A stretch of DNA of 39,622 nt from a virus: positions 1 through 39,622 of IMG/VR virus record IMGVR_UViG_3300023284_000826; one strand, given 5' to 3'. Below are positions 19,465-27,107 of the stretch, piece by piece. The notes under the pieces were generated by a model, which was given only the letters and a program-made list of their open reading frames with translations, was not told the origin of the DNA and did not search any database. How positions within the stretch are numbered: the first letter of the stretch is position 1; each line of letters starts with the position of its first letter. Made by a program: the position numbers and the translations under genes.

Positions 19465-19651
19465 ACTTTACGCGTTTCGCATTTTTTAATCAGCGGTAAG
19501 ACCTGATTGAGTGGGTTAAGTGCTTCCCTCAATGAGGCTATGAGCTTAACCACAAGGCATTCAAGAGGCGCGCTATAGTTTTTAGCGGACGGGAGCATAA
19601 CCTGGGATACATCACCGAAAGGGCCATGATTTCAATGTTGTGGCCTTTTTT
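19465..19651 (+). ncRNA. Structured non-coding RNA (about 190 bases) upstream of the late promoter
   Basis: Between a TTGACA promoter and a terminator lie three hairpins: AATCAG/CTGATT (19488-19493, 19503-19508); GTGGGTTAAG/CTTAACCAC (19511-19520, 19545-19553) with an inner CCTC-aat-GAGG; and CGCTA/TAGCG (19571-19575, 19583-19587). No ORF with a ribosome site. Possible roles: regulatory or antisense RNA, an antitermination leader, or a packaging RNA; none is proven. The exact 5' end is estimated from the promoter. Confidence 0.55.
19622..19651 (+). terminator. Rho-independent terminator of the structured RNA
   Basis: GGCCA (19622-19626) pairs with TGGCC (19641-19645) and is followed by six T (19646-19651). 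The late promoter begins two bases later, so this insulates it from upstream transcription. Confidence 0.75.
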
Positions 19652-19652
19652 C

Positions 19653-19681
19653 TTGACATATAGCCCCGGATCATGTATAAT
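19653..19681 (+). promoter_or_regulatory. Perfect-consensus sigma70 promoter, probably late
   Basis: TTGACA (19653-19658), exactly 17 bases, TATAAT (19676-19681), also TG just before the -10 box. Both hexamers are full matches. It faces the terminase, capsid and tail genes. Such a strong promoter would normally need repression early in infection; a palindrome lies at 19700-19718. Confidence 0.85.
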
Positions 19682-19699
19682 AAAGATACCTTTGATGCC

Positions 19700-19718
19700 A
19701 GTTTATCCAAAATAAACT
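19700..19718. promoter_or_regulatory. Inverted repeat just downstream of the late promoter
   Basis: AGTTTAT (19700-19706), CCAAA, ATAAACT (19712-19718): a perfect 7-bp inverted repeat about 11 bases past the expected start site. It could be an operator or a 5' mRNA hairpin. Confidence 0.4.
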
Positions 19719-19750
19719 TGTCAAGGGGATTTTGTATTCTCACCTAAATC

Positions 19751-19966
19751 ATGCCGGTTATAAATATTAAAAAAGATTTAATCGTTAGTTTATGGACAGA
19801 AGGAGTACCTACCTTAAGTCCTGTGATAAGTATTCAAGGACATGTGATTCATTTAAGTAGATTAAATATTGTACAAACGATTGCGGCTTTAGAAGAAATC
19901 TTACGAGTTGGAGACAATGAAACAAAAAAAGGACATAAACCGGAATGGAATAATATTGATGATTAA
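19751..19966 (+). CDS. Hypothetical protein, 71 residues, first late gene
   Basis: MPVINIKKDLIVSLWTEGVP ... with a beta-type first half and helical second half. There is no clear ribosome site before the ATG (CTCACCTAAATC), so either the start or the level of translation is uncertain. About 60 bases after the expected transcription start. Confidence 0.55.
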   Translation: MPVINIKKDLIVSLWTEGVPTLSPVISIQGHVIHLSRLNIVQTIAALEEILRVGDNETKKGHKPEWNNIDD

Positions 19967-19978
19967 AAATAATAAACA

Positions 19979-20296
19979 ATGAAAAAAGTTGGAACTGTGA
20001 TAGACAAAAGTTATTGGGATGCTGCTACAAATTTAAATAACGGTTTAAATTATTGTTTAAGAATTCTGAAGTTAAGTCCAGGGCGTTATCCCTGTGAAGT
20101 TGTAAACTGGCAAAAGAAAAGAATCTATTCCGATGAAATCCCTATGGCTAACAGTGTAATAACAAGAGGGCCGGGATTAAGAACATCTTACTGTCCGCCA
20201 TATCATCATAATGTCGTAAGATCGCACGATCCGAATATTTATTGTGGCCATATAGACAGGTACGGAGTGCAAAATAAAACTTTAGGAGTTGAATAA
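19979..20296 (+). CDS. Hypothetical protein, 105 residues
   Basis: Tyr/Pro/His-rich: SYWDAATNLNNGLNYCLRIL, then TSYCPPYHHNVVRSHDPNIY. Cys and His residues could bind metal but no pattern is clear. Weak ribosome site. Unknown. Confidence 0.5.
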   Translation: MKKVGTVIDKSYWDAATNLNNGLNYCLRILKLSPGRYPCEVVNWQKKRIYSDEIPMANSVITRGPGLRTSYCPPYHHNVVRSHDPNIYCGHIDRYGVQNKTLGVE

Positions 20297-20410
20297 ATGC
20301 CAAGATGTAAAGGCGGGTCAAATACCGGATCAGAGCCAAGAATTGAATTAGCATTAGGCGCTATTTTGATGACAATAGTTATTTTATTAACAGTATTTTT
20401 TTCAAAATAA
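20297..20410 (+). CDS. 37-residue single-TM microprotein
   Basis: MPRCKGGSNTGSEPRIELAL, then a TM helix (GAILMTIVILLTVFF) and SK. It follows the previous stop directly. AGGAGTTG upstream. Unknown role. Confidence 0.55.
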   Translation: MPRCKGGSNTGSEPRIELALGAILMTIVILLTVFFSK

Positions 20411-20437
20411 AAGAGAATTTCAGGTGGCAAGAACAAC

Positions 20438-20545
20438 TAAAGGATAAGACATGCTATTAACCTTCAGAGAAATACAGCGCAGAGTTCAGGCAAAAATACA
20501 AAATACCAATGCCTCAACATCCAATACCGATGATCTTCTTCCAAA
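20438..20545 (+). repeat. 108-bp second copy of the adaptor gene 5' end
   Basis: 20438-20545 matches 33162-33269 at 106 of 108 positions (differences at 20457 and 20526). It covers the ribosome site and the first 31 codons of the 33175 gene. Identity stops abruptly at both ends. The copy is flanked by TGGCAAGAACAAC at 20425-20437 and again at 20684-20696, so 20425-20683 looks like an insertion or tandem-duplication scar. Confidence 0.95.
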
Positions 20546-20567
20546 TGAGCCTACAACCAATAGATGA
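20451..20567 (+). pseudogene. Truncated copy of the head-tail adaptor N-terminus
   Basis: 38 codons starting MLLTFREIQRRVQAKIQNTN, identical to the start of the 33175 protein (one change, Ala to Thr), then six unrelated codons and TGA. It has the same ribosome site as the full gene, so a short peptide could be made. Most likely a recombination leftover; a decoy or regulatory role cannot be excluded. Confidence 0.7.
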
Positions 20568-20667
20568 GAGCACGTACAGACAGCTTGAGAAAGATTTATA
20601 CACATTCCTTATGAAAAATAAAGTAAAAACTGATATGGCATGGCATGATACGCAGGGTTTTCTTTAA
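20545..20667 (+). CDS. 40-residue hypothetical protein after the duplication
   Basis: MSLQPIDESTYRQLEKDLYT, then FLMKNKVKTDMAWHDTQGFL. The ATG begins on the last base of the duplicated segment and has no ribosome site of its own; it may be the tail of a gene whose start was replaced. It overlaps the truncated adaptor copy in another frame. Confidence 0.35.
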   Translation: MSLQPIDESTYRQLEKDLYTFLMKNKVKTDMAWHDTQGFL

Positions 20668-20682
20668 AAAAAGGTAAAATAA

Positions 20683-20949
20683 ATGGCAAGAACAACATTA
20701 AGTCAGCGGAGTACGGATAAGCTTTGCGATGTTTGTGTTTATGGATGGTCTGAGCCTCATGCAAGTAAGGATAATTACATTGTACAAATAAATCATGAGG
20801 GAAATTATGGACTACCGGAAGCATGGATATGCATGGATTGTGGAAAAAATCAAAGTAAAAAAATAAGAACGCGAATGGTAGGATATGGCGGAGCAGATAA
20901 ACAAGCTTTAAATATTACAGATAAAGATGTTGAAATGTATTTTGCATAG
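20683..20949 (+). CDS. Zinc-ribbon protein, 88 residues
   Basis: CDVCVYGWSEPH (about residues 15-26) and CMDCGKNQ (about 50-57) form a zinc ribbon. The rest is polar. It sits just before the terminase genes. AAAAGGT upstream. Possibly DNA-binding; role unknown. Confidence 0.65.
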   Translation: MARTTLSQRSTDKLCDVCVYGWSEPHASKDNYIVQINHEGNYGLPEAWICMDCGKNQSKKIRTRMVGYGGADKQALNITDKDVEMYFA

Positions 20950-20960
20950 AGGTGAATTAA

Positions 20961-21266
20961 ATGGGCGGTAAAGGATCAGGAAGAATCGGTAGTACATTAA
21001 CACTTAAGAGAGCACAAGAATATTTAGAACTTGCTGAAGGGATTGTGGTTGATGTTTTGACAGGAGTCGAAAAAGTGCCACCAGGAGATAGGGCCAAATT
21101 AGCATTTGCATTGGTAGGCAAAAGAATACCAACAATGACAGAAGAAGTTGGAGAAGGTGTTGTGCAAAATATAATTAATGTGATTAAAACAAACGGATCA
21201 AATGGAACAGGTCGAACAGAGAGAACACAACTGGGAGTTCAGCCCGAAACAAACACTGGCTCTTGA
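20961..21266 (+). CDS. Terminase small subunit candidate
   Basis: 101 residues beginning MGGKGSGRIGSTLTLKRAQE, a Gly/Arg-rich start common in phage DNA-binding and TerS-like proteins, then helical segments (YLELAEGIVVDVLTGV, PPGDRAKLAFALVGKR). It lies directly before and overlaps the large terminase by 65 bases, the usual TerS position. No full HTH match can be shown by eye. Confidence 0.55.
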   Translation: MGGKGSGRIGSTLTLKRAQEYLELAEGIVVDVLTGVEKVPPGDRAKLAFALVGKRIPTMTEEVGEGVVQNIINVIKTNGSNGTGRTERTQLGVQPETNTGS

Positions 21267-22644
21267 GTCTTTAGAGGATAAGAAGATCAGAGAGTTATTG
21301 TATGGAGGGGCAAAGGGAGGCGGTAAGTCTGTCTTTTTTTGTCGTTGGGCATATTTACAATGTCAGTACTTGATTAATTTATTTGGATTAAATCAAAAAA
21401 TGACGCATCCTTTGCCGGTTGGGTTCTTGGGAAGAAAGAGGGGGACAGATTTTAAGACTACTACCTTAGAGACTTGGAAAAAGTTCATTGATCCGAGTCT
21501 TTATCGAATAAGAGATTTACATAAAGAAATTATCATCGACGAGAAAGTTAAGATATTCTTTGGAGGTTTAGACGATGAGCATAACATTAATAAGTTTAAT
21601 TCTGCTGAGTTTGCTTTTGTTGGTATTGATCAGGCTGAAGAAATAAACCGGACAGATTTAGCATTGCTTAAGGGGACGTTAAGATTAAAGTATGAGAATA
21701 TTGAACCATCGTATAAAGTATTGTTGACAGCTAATCCCGCACCGTGTTTTTTAAGACAAGATTACATCGAATCCCCGAACAAGGATGGGTCTCAATTATT
21801 TATCCAAGCCTTGCCTAAAGATAATCCTTACTTACCAAAAAGTTATATCCCAACCTTAATAGATGCTTTTAAACATCGGCCGGAACTTGTTGAAGCTTAT
21901 GTGAATGGTTCCTGGGATCAGTTAGAAGGCGGAGATATCCTTATTAAACATAAATGGGTTATCGATGCAGTCGAAAAACAGTTGCCGACTAATTTAGATC
22001 GGAGAGTGACAGTCTGTGATATAGCATGGCAGGGAAATGATGAGACAGTTATTTACAATATGATTGATAATAGGGTGGTTGGAGAACTTATATTCGGAGC
22101 AAAGCAGCCAGAGTATTCCGCGGCAAAGATTATGGAAATGTCAGTTAAGAATAATTCTGATCTTATTGCTCTTGATTGTGATGGTTTTGGCGGAGGTGTT
22201 GCCGGATTAATAAGAGTATGGTTATCCGAATCAAAATCATCGAAAACATTTTATGAGATCAGGAGTGGTAAGAATGCTGAGAATGAAGATCAATATGTCA
22301 ATAGCCGTACGGAGATGTGGTTTCATGCGGCAAAGCTATTGGCTGATGGTGAGGTATCTATTCCTAATGATCAGGTCTTGATAGGTCAATTAACAGGGTT
22401 AAAATATAGCCCTAATGGCTCAAAAGGAAGATTTGCGGCTGAGACAAGCAAGGATTATAAGGCAAGGATGGATGGTTCACCGGACAGGGCTTGTGGTGTA
22501 GTATACGGATGGTGGGCAACAAGCAAGGTTACTAAAAACAAGTTTGATTTTAATCGTGTAGATCAGAATCCTTTACCGCAGAAGGATGGATATGGATGGA
22601 ATGAAGTGCACGGGGGAAGTATGGTAGCCAGTGGGTTGTATTAA
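21202..22644 (+). CDS. terL: Terminase large subunit
   Basis: 480 residues. ATPase: Walker A GGAKGGGKS (35-43), Walker B FAFVGIDQAEE (137-147, Asp143, Glu146), coupling motif TANP (176-179). RNase H-like nuclease: VCDIAWQGNDETV (Asp273) and ALDCDGFGGG (Asp325/327), with SPDRACG near the end. It cuts and pumps phage DNA into the prohead through the portal. Normal length for the family. Confidence 0.95.
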   Translation: MEQVEQREHNWEFSPKQTLALESLEDKKIRELLYGGAKGGGKSVFFCRWAYLQCQYLINLFGLNQKMTHPLPVGFLGRKRGTDFKTTTLETWKKFIDPSLYRIRDLHKEIIIDEKVKIFFGGLDDEHNINKFNSAEFAFVGIDQAEEINRTDLALLKGTLRLKYENIEPSYKVLLTANPAPCFLRQDYIESPNKDGSQLFIQALPKDNPYLPKSYIPTLIDAFKHRPELVEAYVNGSWDQLEGGDILIKHKWVIDAVEKQLPTNLDRRVTVCDIAWQGNDETVIYNMIDNRVVGELIFGAKQPEYSAAKIMEMSVKNNSDLIALDCDGFGGGVAGLIRVWLSESKSSKTFYEIRSGKNAENEDQYVNSRTEMWFHAAKLLADGEVSIPNDQVLIGQLTGLKYSPNGSKGRFAAETSKDYKARMDGSPDRACGVVYGWWATSKVTKNKFDFNRVDQNPLPQKDGYGWNEVHGGSMVASGLY

Positions 22645-22664
22645 ATCATGAAAGGAAATAAAAA

Positions 22665-22757
22665 ATGCCAAGTCATACAGCAGAAAAACGAAGGAAAATA
22701 GCAAAAGAGATTATGGATAAACAAAAATTGGCCAAACAAAAAGGAGGCAAGAAATAA
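22665..22757 (+). CDS. 30-residue Lys-rich microprotein
   Basis: MPSHTAEKRRKIAKEIMDKQ, then KLAKQKGGKK: strongly basic helix. GAAAGGAAATAAAAA upstream; TAATG overlap with the next gene. Similar short basic peptides occur between terminase and portal genes. Possibly a minor DNA-binding virion component. Confidence 0.5.
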   Translation: MPSHTAEKRRKIAKEIMDKQKLAKQKGGKK

Positions 22758-22939
22758 TGCCAGATGCATCAGAAGTACTTAGCGGATCACGAAGAGGAAA
22801 TATAGTAGTAAGTTTCATGAACCGGCGTAAGAGAGAAGAGCTTGAAGAGCGTACGGAAGATAAACTTGAAATGTTGTTAAAGAAGAAAAAGATGGCTGAT
22901 AGGGTTATGAGGATTACTAAGAATTTTAAGGAGAGGTGA
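22757..22939 (+). CDS. 60-residue basic coiled-coil protein
   Basis: SGSRRGNIVVSFMNRRKREE then ELEERTEDKLEMLLKKKKMA: a basic N-terminus and a charged helix. AAAGGAGG ribosome site. Unknown role between terminase and portal genes. Confidence 0.6.
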   Translation: MPDASEVLSGSRRGNIVVSFMNRRKREELEERTEDKLEMLLKKKKMADRVMRITKNFKER

Positions 22940-22942
22940 TTT

Positions 22943-23059
22943 ATGCAAGATTTATTATCACAATATACGAATAGATTTCAAAGCAATGAAGAGATGCATG
23001 ATTATTATAGCAATGTAATATGTTGGTGTGACAACCCAAAATGTAAAGGTGAGCATTAA
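22943..23059 (+). CDS. 38-residue Cys-rich microprotein
   Basis: MQDLLSQYTNRFQSNEEMHD, ending CWCDNPKCKGEH: C-x-C-x4-C-x3-H could bind one zinc at the C-terminus. AAGGAGAGG ribosome site 6 bases before the ATG. Confidence 0.5.
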   Translation: MQDLLSQYTNRFQSNEEMHDYYSNVICWCDNPKCKGEH

Positions 23060-23083
23060 TATCTATGCGAAGGATTTTAATTA

Positions 23084-25165
23084 ATGGCTGAAATACGCGA
23101 ACCATCCACAAAAGAGCAGACAGAGACCAGTGGCTTTACACAAAAGATGGAGGACTTCTTAAATGAGGTCCGCAATCGTGTCTTACAGTTTGATATAGAC
23201 GGAAGTCTTATCTGGCTTGAGAAGATGCGTATAGCCAGGAACATGCGGCAAGGGATAAAGAGAGTAACAAACTTTCCGTATCCCGGGGCTCCTGATATTC
23301 CTTTACCTGAAGTTGACAAGCTGATACGTAAGCAAAAGGCCAAGATGGTATTGGCCGCGGTCTCTGGTAAAAACTATATGTCCATCAAACCTCTTGAAGG
23401 TGTGCAGAATGTAGATGATGCCATGAAGCAGAAGGCAGAGAAGGCTGAAATGGCGATGAACAATCTATTTACATCACCAAAGATGGACTGGAAGATGAAG
23501 CTTACTTTGCAGGCAGATGGAACACTTGAGAAAGGGTTTTGTATATTCAAGATCATCGAGAAATTTGAAAGCAATCTTGTGAATAGGGTTTTGGATGTTG
23601 AAAGAGATTTCACAAAAGAACAGGTTGATCAGTTTAGACAGGCGAATAGACAGGAGAAAGAGGCTGAGATTATAAGAAGGTTTGGTCTTGATCCTGAGAT
23701 AGAGACAGATAAACAAACGATCAAAAAGGTTCTTAAAGATTTCGGTAAAGGTACAAAGATAATCCGATTTACCACAGAGGAAGTCACATCTTTGCCTGAT
23801 GTGATTATTCCACCGTCAGAAAAAATATATGTTCCAAAAGACACAACAGAAATCCAAAAGGCGGCACGTATTACACATGAGTTCTTTTTAAGTGAGCATG
23901 ATTTAAGGTTAAGAGCTTTGCAGGGGGTTTACGATAAAGCAAAAGTCGATAAGATTTTAGAAGATAAGTCCGCGTTAAGGCGGGATGATGACACCTTGAA
24001 TGAAAAGACTAAAGATCGTTTGGAAGGTGTCGCAGAAGGACAAGATTCCGGTGAAATGTTTAAGATGCACGAGATTATGGTCTGGTGGCAGAAGAGTAAA
24101 GATAAACCGGCAGAAAGGTGGGTGTTCACATTATTCGCGGATGTCGGAAGTGTTAAGAAAACAGGAGAGACTAAAGATTCAGGTGATGCGGTTGTTGCTT
24201 TTAAGCCTTATCCGTTTGAAGCTGAAGGATGGAATTATGTTAAGCATAATAATGAGATAATGGATCAAAGATATAGATCATCGAGAGGTATCCCCGAACA
24301 AATAAGATCAATCGTTGAGTTCCTTGAACGATCAATGAATAATATGTTGATAAGGGATGAAGTAAATAATGCCCCGATGTGGACAGTGCTTAGTACTTCA
24401 AGTCTTAAATCAAATAATGTAAGGTTTTTGCCGGGTTCTAAGTTTGAAGTAGGTAGTCATGACGAAATTCGCAAGATGGATAATATCAATAATGTTGATG
24501 TATCCAGTGAAAGAATCAATCAATTACTCAAAGCTTATGCAGAAGAATATTTGGGTGTTTCGGATCAGTTGTTCAGGAATGCTACGAATGAAGGTGGGGG
24601 TAAAACCTTAGGAGAGATCAAGCTTGGAGTATCAAGAGACCAGTTCATATCAGGTCTTGAGATAATGTTATGGCTTGATTCTTTACGGAAAGTATATGAA
24701 AAAGTATTCCAGGTATTTAAAGAGAGATTAACAGGTTCTATATTTATTAACAATGTTGAAATCACGCGTGAAGACTTTGATTTTGTTCCTAACATTCTTC
24801 CTAACGGATCGGAAGAGATGGCAGACAAACAACTGCAAGCGCAGAAATCCGTTACAAGATTAAATCTTTCAAGGCAGGCCGTAGAGGATGGAGTGGCAAC
24901 ACCGGATGATGTGTTTAATGCTTATCAGGAGTTTTTTGAAAAAGATGGTGTGACTAATCCTGATAACTTCACAACTGATCCTAAGGTTATTTTACAGGAA
25001 CAGATCACACAGTTGCAGCAGCAGGCTCAACAGTTGAATCAGATGATTGCTCAACAAAATCAGGTTTTACAACAGGGAGATCAGGCTTTAGAAGGTGTTG
25101 AAAATAAATTAAGAGAAGGGCAAGGGGGAGAGAATGGAAGACCAGGACCGACAGTTAGTCCGTAA
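23084..25165 (+). CDS. Portal protein
   Basis: 693 residues. The N-terminal part (NFPYPGAPDIPLPEVDKLIR), the middle with long helices and a beta-rich segment (EVTSLPDVIIPPSEKIYVPK), and a Gln-rich coiled-coil C-terminus (ITQLQQQAQQLNQMIAQQNQ) fit large portal proteins, as does the place after terminase and before scaffold. It forms the dodecameric DNA channel. The size is near P22 portal (725). Confidence 0.8.
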   Translation: MAEIREPSTKEQTETSGFTQKMEDFLNEVRNRVLQFDIDGSLIWLEKMRIARNMRQGIKRVTNFPYPGAPDIPLPEVDKLIRKQKAKMVLAAVSGKNYMSIKPLEGVQNVDDAMKQKAEKAEMAMNNLFTSPKMDWKMKLTLQADGTLEKGFCIFKIIEKFESNLVNRVLDVERDFTKEQVDQFRQANRQEKEAEIIRRFGLDPEIETDKQTIKKVLKDFGKGTKIIRFTTEEVTSLPDVIIPPSEKIYVPKDTTEIQKAARITHEFFLSEHDLRLRALQGVYDKAKVDKILEDKSALRRDDDTLNEKTKDRLEGVAEGQDSGEMFKMHEIMVWWQKSKDKPAERWVFTLFADVGSVKKTGETKDSGDAVVAFKPYPFEAEGWNYVKHNNEIMDQRYRSSRGIPEQIRSIVEFLERSMNNMLIRDEVNNAPMWTVLSTSSLKSNNVRFLPGSKFEVGSHDEIRKMDNINNVDVSSERINQLLKAYAEEYLGVSDQLFRNATNEGGGKTLGEIKLGVSRDQFISGLEIMLWLDSLRKVYEKVFQVFKERLTGSIFINNVEITREDFDFVPNILPNGSEEMADKQLQAQKSVTRLNLSRQAVEDGVATPDDVFNAYQEFFEKDGVTNPDNFTTDPKVILQEQITQLQQQAQQLNQMIAQQNQVLQQGDQALEGVENKLREGQGGENGRPGPTVSP

Positions 25166-25496
25166 CGGGCAGATTATAGAAGAGACATTAAATACTAAAG
25201 GATGGACAGACATTATTGAACCTTTATTAAGTAAGATGATTGAAGATATAATCGGGTCTAAGAATCTTGATGGTACATGGGATGTTGGGGGATGGGGAGA
25301 TAAAAGGATAGGAGAAATTAAGGCAGACAGACTTTTATGGTATCGACGAGCATTGATGGATTTTAACAATCATATTTACAGTTTTCTTTCTTCGGCAGAA
25401 TCAGCCATAGACAGATTAAAAGAAGAGGAAGAAAAACAAAAAGAAGATTTAAAAGATCCGATGCTTGATAGTAGTTATAACATTAAAGGAAATTAA
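25134..25496 (+). CDS. Hypothetical head-region protein, 120 residues
   Basis: Acidic helical protein with a Gly/Trp patch (GTWDVGGWGDKRIGEIKADR) and a charged tail. It overlaps the portal end by 32 bases; probably virion or assembly related by position. No family recognised. Confidence 0.65.
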   Translation: MEDQDRQLVRNGQIIEETLNTKGWTDIIEPLLSKMIEDIIGSKNLDGTWDVGGWGDKRIGEIKADRLLWYRRALMDFNNHIYSFLSSAESAIDRLKEEEEKQKEDLKDPMLDSSYNIKGN

Positions 25497-25682
25497 ATGA
25501 AACATTTCGGATCGTTAGAATATTTACAAGGACATGAAACAAACTCACGATTCTCTGATTCTATTTTGTGTAGAATTTTTAGAGAAAAACATTTTAAATT
25601 CTCAATAAGATCTGATGAAGAAATGGAATCGAATAAAGAGGTGAATTATAAAACATGGAAACATTCCCTGAAAAAGGCATGA
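25497..25682 (+). CDS. Hypothetical protein, 61 residues
   Basis: MKHFGSLEYLQGHETNSRFS ... KEVNYKTWKHSLKKA. Begins right after the previous stop, weak ribosome site; overlaps the next gene by 28 bases. Uncertain but open and operon-placed. Confidence 0.45.
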   Translation: MKHFGSLEYLQGHETNSRFSDSILCRIFREKHFKFSIRSDEEMESNKEVNYKTWKHSLKKA

Positions 25683-25858
25683 CGTATAAACAATCTTTAC
25701 CTAAAGCGATGAGATTTGCTAAAGAGGGCAGCGGGAAATTAGTAGATTCTGTAGCCAATCAAGTGAGACGAAACGAAGGAGCAAAGGCAGAAAGAGAGTT
25801 TAGGCGAGAGGTTCAAATTAGAAATAAAGAATCAGGAAGTAAAAAATATTTTATATAA
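25655..25858 (+). CDS. Basic hypothetical protein, 67 residues
   Basis: METFPEKGMTYKQSLPKAMR, then a basic helix (VRRNEGAKAEREFRREVQIR). The overlap with the preceding frame means one of the two may not be used. GAGGTG lies about 10 bases upstream. Function unknown. Confidence 0.55.
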   Translation: METFPEKGMTYKQSLPKAMRFAKEGSGKLVDSVANQVRRNEGAKAEREFRREVQIRNKESGSKKYFI

Positions 25859-25861
25859 TTT

Positions 25862-26023
25862 ATGGTTTCAGTCGCATGTAGATATTGTAAGAAAGTTAAT
25901 CCTCCTAATCAAATGTGGGTTAAAGGATTAATTTTTTGCGGTTTTCAATGTTGTAAGAAATTTTTAATAAGACATAATAATCTTTTTAAAGGTTCTGGTT
26001 TATCCTTAGAAAATCTGGCATAG
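25862..26023 (+). CDS. 53-residue zinc-finger microprotein
   Basis: MVSVACRYCKKVNPPNQMWV, then KGLIFCGFQCCKKFL: C-x2-C and C-x3-CC around a WVKG turn, a TRASH-like treble-clef pattern. It lies just before the scaffold gene. Confidence 0.5.
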   Translation: MVSVACRYCKKVNPPNQMWVKGLIFCGFQCCKKFLIRHNNLFKGSGLSLENLA

Positions 26024-26054
26024 GTTCTGTGACCTTAAAACACTGGAGAAATAG

Positions 26055-27098
26055 ATGGCAGATACAGAAACAACACCTCAAGAAACAACGACACCCGCGA
26101 CAACTGAAACTCCAAAACAAGAGGCTGTACAACCAGAACCTCTTGTAAGTAAAGCACAGACTGTAGCGGATGGACTTGAGGATCAGGCTTTCGGTAAACC
26201 TTCGACTGAAGAACCCGCGGAAACAACGGAGACGACAGAAGAAAAGCCAGCCGGAGAAGACGTAAAACCTGAGACTTCGGAACCAGAGGAGAAACCGTCA
26301 ACTCCTGAAAAGACCGATGGGTTAAGTGACAATATTCAAAAGCGTATTGATACTCTTACAGCCAGAAGGAAAGAAGCTGAGGAGAAAGCAACTGAATCAG
26401 AAAATAGGGCTATCAGGCTCGAAGAACGGATACGTTTAGCAGAAGAAGGACGGTTAACTAAACCCACAGATGGGAAAGAAAAAGAAAAGTTACCGGAATA
26501 TTCTGATGAACAGATTCGTCGAGCTATGAAAACGTTTATGGATGAAGGTGATACTGATGGCATATTGGATATTATGGATCACAAGGTTAAGAAGATGGAG
26601 ACTAATTTACGTTCTGAGTATGAAGCTGAACAGAAAAAAGTCACGGAAGTTCAAGCTAAGAGTAACGAAGAATGGAAATCTGTAGTCAAAGACTTTTCAC
26701 CTGGAAGCTATAACGATCCGATGTTTGATGACGATCCTGATTTCGATATAACGAGTAAGGAAAGCCTTATTTTTCAGGTAGCAGAAGCTTTTTCTAAAGA
26801 TACCGATGTAATGAAAAATTATCAAGGTTCCGGATGGATGAAAAGAATTGTCAATGATGCTTTTGTTGAGATATTAAAACAGAAAATGTCCGGGAGTTCT
26901 AAGGATAAAACCGAAGAGCCGAAGGATAAGGGTTTAAAATCAAGACTTGCAAAGGAACAAAGAAAGAATTCTTTGGCAGAGGGAACACCTTCATTAGGTG
27001 AGAGTGAAGAAAAACCTCAAAGTAATCAAAGTCTTCTGGATGAAGCATTGTCTGAACGCAAGTCTTATAAAGATAAACGAACAGGTGTAGGAGTTTAA
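26055..27098 (+). CDS. Scaffolding protein candidate
   Basis: 347 residues. The N-terminal 100 are Thr/Glu/Pro-rich and disordered (TTPQETTTPATTETPKQEAV), followed by long charged helices (RKEAEEKATESENRAIRLEE) and a basic C-terminal tail (SLLDEALSERKSYKDKRTG). Low hydrophobicity, coiled coils and the position immediately before the major capsid gene are the usual marks of a scaffold. CTGGAG precedes the ATG. Confidence 0.75.
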   Translation: MADTETTPQETTTPATTETPKQEAVQPEPLVSKAQTVADGLEDQAFGKPSTEEPAETTETTEEKPAGEDVKPETSEPEEKPSTPEKTDGLSDNIQKRIDTLTARRKEAEEKATESENRAIRLEERIRLAEEGRLTKPTDGKEKEKLPEYSDEQIRRAMKTFMDEGDTDGILDIMDHKVKKMETNLRSEYEAEQKKVTEVQAKSNEEWKSVVKDFSPGSYNDPMFDDDPDFDITSKESLIFQVAEAFSKDTDVMKNYQGSGWMKRIVNDAFVEILKQKMSGSSKDKTEEPKDKGLKSRLAKEQRKNSLAEGTPSLGESEEKPQSNQSLLDEALSERKSYKDKRTGVGV

Positions 27099-27107
27099 TG
27101 AAATAAT

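Noticed and set aside
19392-19598. Leftward 68-residue ORF
   Set aside because: Antisense to the promoter and hairpins of the structured RNA, with no ribosome site.
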